Shown here piece by piece: positions 20,094-24,159 of a stretch of DNA of 24,159 bases. The position numbers and the translations under genes are program-made. The stretch is from positions 1 through 24,159 of the forward strand of contig CAYURQ010000015.1 of NCBI GenBank assembly GCA_964447315.1, given 5' to 3'. The DNA comes from MWBV01 sp964447315 (GTDB taxonomy: Archaea > Nanobdellota > Nanobdellia > Pacearchaeales > GW2011-AR1). The notes beneath the pieces were generated by a model. That model did no database searches and was not told the origin of the DNA. It saw nothing but the letters and a program-made list of their open reading frames with translations. The first letter of the stretch is position 1, and the number at the start of each line of letters is the position of its first letter.

Positions 20094-20477
20094 ATGGCAT
20101 CGGCATATACAGGATATAAATTCAAGAAGTTATTTGTAATAGTAATCTCAATTATGTTTCTTTTGGCTTTGCTTTCTGTGTTGAACCCCGCAAAAGAAGA
20201 AATTAAAGAGAGTATTATTGATGAAGCTTCAAAAGTAGATAATACTGGAATTGTAAACGATTCTTATAATGTTTACAAAGATGCGACAAAGTTGGATCCA
20301 AAATCCAAAGCAGAAAAAGAATCAGGGAATTTTTTCATGAAATTACTACAAGAAAATCTCTTTGGTTTTTTATTTATAGCTCTTTTGATTACAGTTATTT
20401 TGTTCTTAGTAGGATTTAAATTAAAAACAGGAAGAGGTTATAGAAATAGTTTGCAAAGGAGTGCAGGGAGCTGGTGA
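20094..20477 (+). CDS. Two-helix membrane protein of unknown function
   Basis: A 127-aa protein with membrane helices at about 12-30 (LFVIVISIMFLLALLSVL) and 88-110 (LFGFLFIALLITVILFLVGF), separated by a polar 55-residue loop rich in Lys/Glu/Asp (KEEIKESIIDEASKVDN). The tail is basic (KLKTGRGYRNSLQR). No family is recognised. It is translated with the next gene (stop codon 2 bases before the downstream ATG) and lies between the ImmA/DUF4411 pair and hsdS. The unusual hairpin just upstream may control it. Confidence 0.6.
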   Translation: MASAYTGYKFKKLFVIVISIMFLLALLSVLNPAKEEIKESIIDEASKVDNTGIVNDSYNVYKDATKLDPKSKAEKESGNFFMKLLQENLFGFLFIALLITVILFLVGFKLKTGRGYRNSLQRSAGSW

Positions 20478-20479
20478 AG

Positions 20480-20917
20480 ATGAATGAAGAATTTGAACCA
20501 AATAAATTTGTTGAATTATTAAAAAATGATTTTTTGAATTTAAAAGATAAAGAGAAAACAGAAAGATATTTTATAATTTTAAAAGACTTTCTTGGAGATA
20601 TTTATTATAATTCAGAACCTTTTGAAAAAGATAAGAGAAAAAAACCAAGAGATAAATTATTATTTGTTGAAGATAAACTAAACAAAATTGAAGATGATCT
20701 TAAAACGCTTTTGTCTGAGGATTCACTTAAGGAATTAAAAAAACTTTTTAGTCAAATCAAAGAAAGAAATGATTCTCCATTTGGACCAGAGATTAATTTT
20801 ATCTGGAACTCTGCGGAAATTGGGAATTTGTCTGAAGAAACTTTGGTTCTATTAAAAAAATTACAAAAAGAAGTTTTACCAGAGGTTTATTTGCCTTACG
20901 CCATTGATTCTGATTAA
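20480..20917 (+). CDS. Unknown soluble helical protein
   Basis: A 145-aa protein started at ATG 20480, which has AGGGAG 9 bases upstream; a GTG at 20474 is possible but poorly placed. It is largely helical and charged (NKFVELLKNDFLNLKDKEK, then DKLNKIEDDLKTLLSEDSLK), with a hydrophobic end PEVYLPYAIDSD. No domain is recognised. It is coupled to the two-helix membrane gene. Its TAA and the hsdS TAA share two bases on opposite strands (20914-20917), so the two genes are strictly convergent. Confidence 0.58.
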   Translation: MNEEFEPNKFVELLKNDFLNLKDKEKTERYFIILKDFLGDIYYNSEPFEKDKRKKPRDKLLFVEDKLNKIEDDLKTLLSEDSLKELKKLFSQIKERNDSPFGPEINFIWNSAEIGNLSEETLVLLKKLQKEVLPEVYLPYAIDSD

Positions 20918-22200
20918 TTTCTAAAAACCTCCCTCAAAACATTATTCATAAGTTGCCCACTACTTTCCTTATTTTCCTTAACCCTCAATTCCATCTCATC
21001 ACACAAACTCATAAGAGCATCAACCTTTTCAACAATCCGATTTTGCTCGGAGAGGGATGGGAGTGGAATTGGAGCAAGTTTTCCATCATTAGTCCCAAGA
21101 CGGGGCATTTTAACCCCATAAGTTAAAGAATTTACATACTCTAAAAAATTAGGATTTTTTAAAAAATATCTAAGATATCTGTTATCAATCAAGTTATTAT
21201 AGATTTTTAATGGAATTATCTCAGTAGTACAAACTCCGCTTTCATAAGCTATTATAACTTTATCTAAATAGGGTCTTAACTTCCCATATAAAACATCTCC
21301 TTTTGAGAAAATATTTTTAGTACTTTTTGAAGGATAATCTTTAAATCTTTTTTTAGTTAATAATCTCGAAGTGGTTTTTTCTATGTCCTCTAAATCTAAA
21401 ATCCAAGTTTCAGGGGTTATATTTTTTGATTCTATTTTTTCAGAATAGCCAAATTCGCAAACATCCCCCAACCTACACCAAACCCAACCCAATGGCAATT
21501 CATAAGGAATTTCATCTTCTTCAATTGCTGGCAACTCTTTTCCCTTTTTAATCTTTCCTTCCTTAATCAGTTTTTCTTTTTCCTTTTTTATTTTCTTTAA
21601 TAATTCAGATGCAGGTTCATCTTTTGGATTTTGCGGAACCAATTTCCCCTGAACTGCTTCTTGGAGGATTGCGGAACGGAGAGAGGAGAGGAGGGTTTTG
21701 TCTTTGTTAAAAGTTGATTCTAATTCTGAAATTTCATTTTTCATGGAGTTTATTTTTGTAAGGATTTGTTTTTGTGTTGGGAGATCTGGCAAAGGAATTT
21801 CAAGAGGCAAAAATTTCTTAGGTTTTAATTCTGTTTTTATTCCGCCTCTTGTCTGACTTTGAACAGCTTTTCTAAACACATCACTTTTCAAAAACCACTT
21901 AAAATAATTAATATCAATTTTGTGTTTATCAAATTCATAAGAAGAATAATGAATTGTCGCCAAAACTTCTTCTTCACCTTGATAAACTGCAACAGCCCCT
22001 TTTTCAACATTAATTCCTGAAATAACTAAATCTCCTGGTTTAATTAAAATCATATTTGTATTTGTTTTTTTATCTTCTAAAAAATGCATATTTCCTGAAA
22101 AATCAATTTTCTGTAATCTTTTCAATCCAAGTTTGTTAGCTTCAGCTGGTTTGAATCTATCTTGGCGTTCTTTTAGGAATTTACTGATTTGGGTTTTCAT
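20914..22200 (-). CDS. hsdS: Type I restriction-modification specificity subunit (HsdS)
   Basis: A 428-aa protein with two target-recognition domains. The start is taken as ATG 22200, which has GGAAAGGAAG just upstream; a longer frame to 22272 would lie entirely within the previous gene. TRD1 covers about 1-150 and ends LPLEIPLPDLPTQKQILTKI. A spacer helix follows (NEISELESTFNKDKTLLSSL) with the signature AILQEAVQGKLVPQ and PASELL. TRD2 starts at LPLGWVWCRLGDV and ends PIPLPSLSEQNRIVEKVDAL. Each half recognises part of a bipartite site, which cannot be read from sequence. TRD1 is short and lacks a clear opening strand segment. It forms an operon with the PD-(D/E)xK-like gene and hsdM. Confidence 0.9.
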   Translation of the reverse strand: MKTQISKFLKERQDRFKPAEANKLGLKRLQKIDFSGNMHFLEDKKTNTNMILIKPGDLVISGINVEKGAVAVYQGEEEVLATIHYSSYEFDKHKIDINYFKWFLKSDVFRKAVQSQTRGGIKTELKPKKFLPLEIPLPDLPTQKQILTKINSMKNEISELESTFNKDKTLLSSLRSAILQEAVQGKLVPQNPKDEPASELLKKIKKEKEKLIKEGKIKKGKELPAIEEDEIPYELPLGWVWCRLGDVCEFGYSEKIESKNITPETWILDLEDIEKTTSRLLTKKRFKDYPSKSTKNIFSKGDVLYGKLRPYLDKVIIAYESGVCTTEIIPLKIYNNLIDNRYLRYFLKNPNFLEYVNSLTYGVKMPRLGTNDGKLAPIPLPSLSEQNRIVEKVDALMSLCDEMELRVKENKESSGQLMNNVLREVFRN

Positions 22201-22657
22201 CTTCCTTTCCGTTAATAAATAACTTGGGTTTAGTATTTTCTTTTGTGTCTTTAAATTCAATAAAAACTCCAAAATTATATTTAAATTGTCCTTTATGGTT
22301 GGTCATCAATTCTAGCTTTTTGATGTCACAAGAATCTGCATCAGATTTAGATTTTATTTCTATAATTATAAGATTATTTTTATCATTACCTCTTTTATGC
22401 ACTAAAATATCTGGAAGTATTCTATCAGTTTTTTTTCTTTCAGAACATTCAGAGATATTTTCTAATTTTTTAAAATCATCACCATGTTTATCATATTCGC
22501 AATCTACATCATAATTTTTGAATAAATATTTTAAATAAATGGCAAACTGATGACAAATAGCTCTCTCATTTACTTTTAAATTAACTATTTGAGAGTCATT
22601 TTCATAGAAAAGATCTAAAGCAAGATTAATTTTTCTTAGAATTTCTTCTTTATTCAT
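22181..22657 (-). CDS. PD-(D/E)xK-nuclease-like protein between hsdM and hsdS
   Basis: A 158-aa protein started at ATG 22657, with GGAG 8 bases upstream; a TTG at 22663 is a weaker alternative. Numbered from that TTG, its motifs are Glu33 in VNERAICHQFAIYL, Asp85 in LPDILVHKRG, and Glu102-x-Lys104 in LIIIEIKSKS: the E...D...ExK layout of PD-(D/E)xK folds. VDCEYDKHGDD at 53-63 is also typical of a common uncharacterised phage/island family. It may be a nuclease or a DNA-binding accessory of the type I complex. It starts 2 bases after the hsdM stop and overlaps hsdS by 20 bases. Confidence 0.72.
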   Translation of the reverse strand: MNKEEILRKINLALDLFYENDSQIVNLKVNERAICHQFAIYLKYLFKNYDVDCEYDKHGDDFKKLENISECSERKKTDRILPDILVHKRGNDKNNLIIIEIKSKSDADSCDIKKLELMTNHKGQFKYNFGVFIEFKDTKENTKPKLFINGKEDENPNQ

Positions 22658-22659
22658 TT

Positions 22660-24087
22660 TCAAATCTCCTTCTTAATTTTATTAATTAGTTCTTTGGATT
22701 TATCCAAACTTTCTTCTAGTTTTTCTAGGATTTCTTTACTGCTTAAATTTTCTGCTTCTTCTTTTCCATTAGGATTATTTATATCTAAATTGAATTTTCT
22801 TTTTTCTATTTCTTCAATTGAAACTTTCCAGCAGTACTTGTTAAATTCTTTATCTTCTCGATTATTCCACCATTGTTTTTCTAAGTCAAATTCTTTAATT
22901 TGTATTGGTTTTCCTTTGTTATAAGTTTTATATCCTTCAGGAAGAGGATGTTCAAAATACCAGATTTCTTTAGTTCCTTTTGAACCCTTTTCAAAGAATA
23001 ATAAATTAGTTCTAATTCCAGTATAAGGATTAAAAACTCCGTTCGGAAGCCGTACAATTGTATGAAGGTTAAATTCTGAAAGTAATTTTTGTTTTATTCT
23101 GGTTTTGACACCTTCTCCAAAAAGAAATCCATCTGGAAGAACTATTCCACATCTTCCTTCATCTCTTAATAATTTCATAATTAAAACTAAAAATAAATCA
23201 GCTGTTTCTCTTGTTTGAAATTCATTTGGAAAATTATTCTCAATTCCTTCTTCTTCAGCTCCTCCAAAAGGAGGATTAGTTACAACAATATCAACCATAT
23301 CTTTTGAGGAATATTCTCTTAAAGGTTTTGATAAAGAATTATCATGTTTAATATTTGGTTCTTCAATATCATGCAACATTAAGTTAGTCATACCAAGTAA
23401 ATGAGGCAATGGCTTTTTTTCAATACCTCTTATGTTTTTTCCTAGTTTTTCTAATTCTTCTACACTATCAATTTCTTTTCTCATATTCTCTAAAGAAGAT
23501 ACTAGAAATCCTCCTGTTCCGCATGCAGGATCTAAAACAATATCTCCTAATTTTGGAGTTACCATATCTACAATAAACTGAGTAACTGCTCTTGGAGTAT
23601 AAAATTCTCCTGCTGAACCTGCACTTTGCAATTCTCTTAAAATTGTTTCATAAATATCATTAAATAAATGCCTGTCTTTAGAACTTGTAAAATCTATTTT
23701 ATTTATCTCATTAATAACTTGTCTCATTAAAACCCCACTTTTCATATAGTTGTAAGTATCTTCAAAAACTTGTTTTACAATCTGGGCTTTTTTATTATTC
23801 TCAACATCTAAATTTTTAATTCCCTCAAAAATCTTAGTATTAACAAAATTAAGTAATTCTTCTCCAGTTATTCCTTCTTCATCTTCTGCCCAATTTTTCC
23901 ATTTTATTTCTTCTGGTAATGCAGATTTATATTTAGAATCCTGAGCTTGTTTTTCTTGTTCCATTGCATCAAATACTTTAAGAAAAATCATCCAAGTCAT
24001 TTGAGATATTCTTTGAGCATCTCCATCTACTCCTGGATCTCTTCTCATAATATTTCTGATACTTTGAACTACATTTGATATTGACAT
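22660..24087 (-). CDS. hsdM: Type I DNA methyltransferase subunit (HsdM)
   Basis: A 475-aa HsdM. The N-terminal helical domain (1-150: QRISQMTWMIFLKVFDAMEQ) is followed by the linker AGEFYTPRAV (159-168), motif I DPACGTGGF (186-194) for AdoMet binding, and the catalytic motif IV NPPF (271-274), which indicates N6-adenine methylation. The C-terminal helices (430-475) carry the HsdS-binding tail. It modifies the site selected by HsdS and protects the host against HsdR. A TATA-like TTAAAAATT lies about 25 bases upstream of the start, so the transcript is probably leaderless. It is first in the minus-strand operon M, PD-(D/E)xK-like, S. Confidence 0.94.
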   Translation of the reverse strand: MSISNVVQSIRNIMRRDPGVDGDAQRISQMTWMIFLKVFDAMEQEKQAQDSKYKSALPEEIKWKNWAEDEEGITGEELLNFVNTKIFEGIKNLDVENNKKAQIVKQVFEDTYNYMKSGVLMRQVINEINKIDFTSSKDRHLFNDIYETILRELQSAGSAGEFYTPRAVTQFIVDMVTPKLGDIVLDPACGTGGFLVSSLENMRKEIDSVEELEKLGKNIRGIEKKPLPHLLGMTNLMLHDIEEPNIKHDNSLSKPLREYSSKDMVDIVVTNPPFGGAEEEGIENNFPNEFQTRETADLFLVLIMKLLRDEGRCGIVLPDGFLFGEGVKTRIKQKLLSEFNLHTIVRLPNGVFNPYTGIRTNLLFFEKGSKGTKEIWYFEHPLPEGYKTYNKGKPIQIKEFDLEKQWWNNREDKEFNKYCWKVSIEEIEKRKFNLDINNPNGKEEAENLSSKEILEKLEESLDKSKELINKIKKEI

Positions 24088-24159
24088 ATTATTCTAATAA
24101 AACTTCAATTTTTAAGTTTATCTTCATTTATTTCTTTATTTTCCATTACCTATTCCTCT

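Noticed and set aside
22201..22272. Longer N-terminus for HsdS
   Set aside because: The extension reads another frame of the PD-(D/E)xK-like gene; ATG 22200 has a good ribosome site and gives a normal HsdS start.
24088..24150. 13-codon frame MENKEINEDKLKN upstream of hsdM
   Set aside because: It lies across the likely TATA element of hsdM and shows no coding signature; probably chance.
1..24159. CRISPR array, rRNA, tRNA or replication origin
   Set aside because: No regularly spaced direct repeats with unique spacers, no cloverleaf and no conserved rRNA segments were seen on reading; the 25-bp-period repeats are only pairs at promoters.

Overview
This is an AT-rich window that reads as archaeal, probably from a small-genome lineage of the DPANN type (Pacearchaeota/Woesearchaeota-like). 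The lineage is inference from style and not from a marker gene. Supporting signs are TATA boxes about 25 bases upstream of start codons (many transcripts look leaderless), GGTG/GGAG ribosome-binding sites on genes that have leaders, tiny AbrB-fold and helix-turn-helix proteins, and tightly overlapping operons. No rRNA, tRNA, CRISPR array or core housekeeping gene was seen. The region is an accessory/defence island.

Layout. (1) 1-3611: remnant of an AbrB-like gene, an alpha/beta hydrolase, a protein with two nucleotidyltransferase domains, and a divergent, degenerate class I aminoacyl-tRNA-synthetase-like protein. (2) 3618-6350: an AbrB-like regulator divergent from a 53-aa membrane peptide that overlaps a Dam-like adenine methyltransferase, then a convergent unknown protein and a DpnA-like methyltransferase. 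Together these look like a DpnII-type (GATC) modification locus without a recognisable endonuclease. (3) 6439-9228 (minus): an operon of five intact small DNA-binding-type proteins, a sixth split by an IS200/IS605-family insertion, a HEPN/Ymh-like protein and a 42-aa membrane peptide. (4) 9401-11821: two more AbrB/membrane-peptide modules flanking two membrane-protein genes. (5) 11650-13338 (minus): a five-gene operon with a short cytosolic peptide, two membrane proteins, a membrane-anchored calcium-binding-repeat protein and a trypco2-like protein. (6) 13505-18257 (plus): winged-helix protein, PIN RNase, RadC and type I restriction subunit HsdR. (7) 18329-19958: HTH-ImmA/IrrE protease with a DUF4411 PIN-like partner. 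(8) 20043-20917: a strong hairpin and a two-gene unknown operon. (9) 20914-24087 (minus): HsdM, a PD-(D/E)xK-like protein and HsdS.

How the parts fit. The type I restriction-modification system is split into R on plus and M plus S on minus, with a predicted toxin-antitoxin-like pair and unknown genes between them. The most unusual element is a module present three times (plus one wreck). A 54-55-aa AbrB-like regulator is divergent from a tiny single-pass membrane peptide. In all three copies a 10-bp direct repeat with 25-bp period brackets the TATA box, with exactly the same distances to TATA and to the start codon, although the repeat sequence differs by copy. This looks like a set of insulated autoregulated circuits, possibly a toxin-antitoxin-like or membrane-stress module. 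In one copy the circuit also drives the Dam-like methyltransferase.
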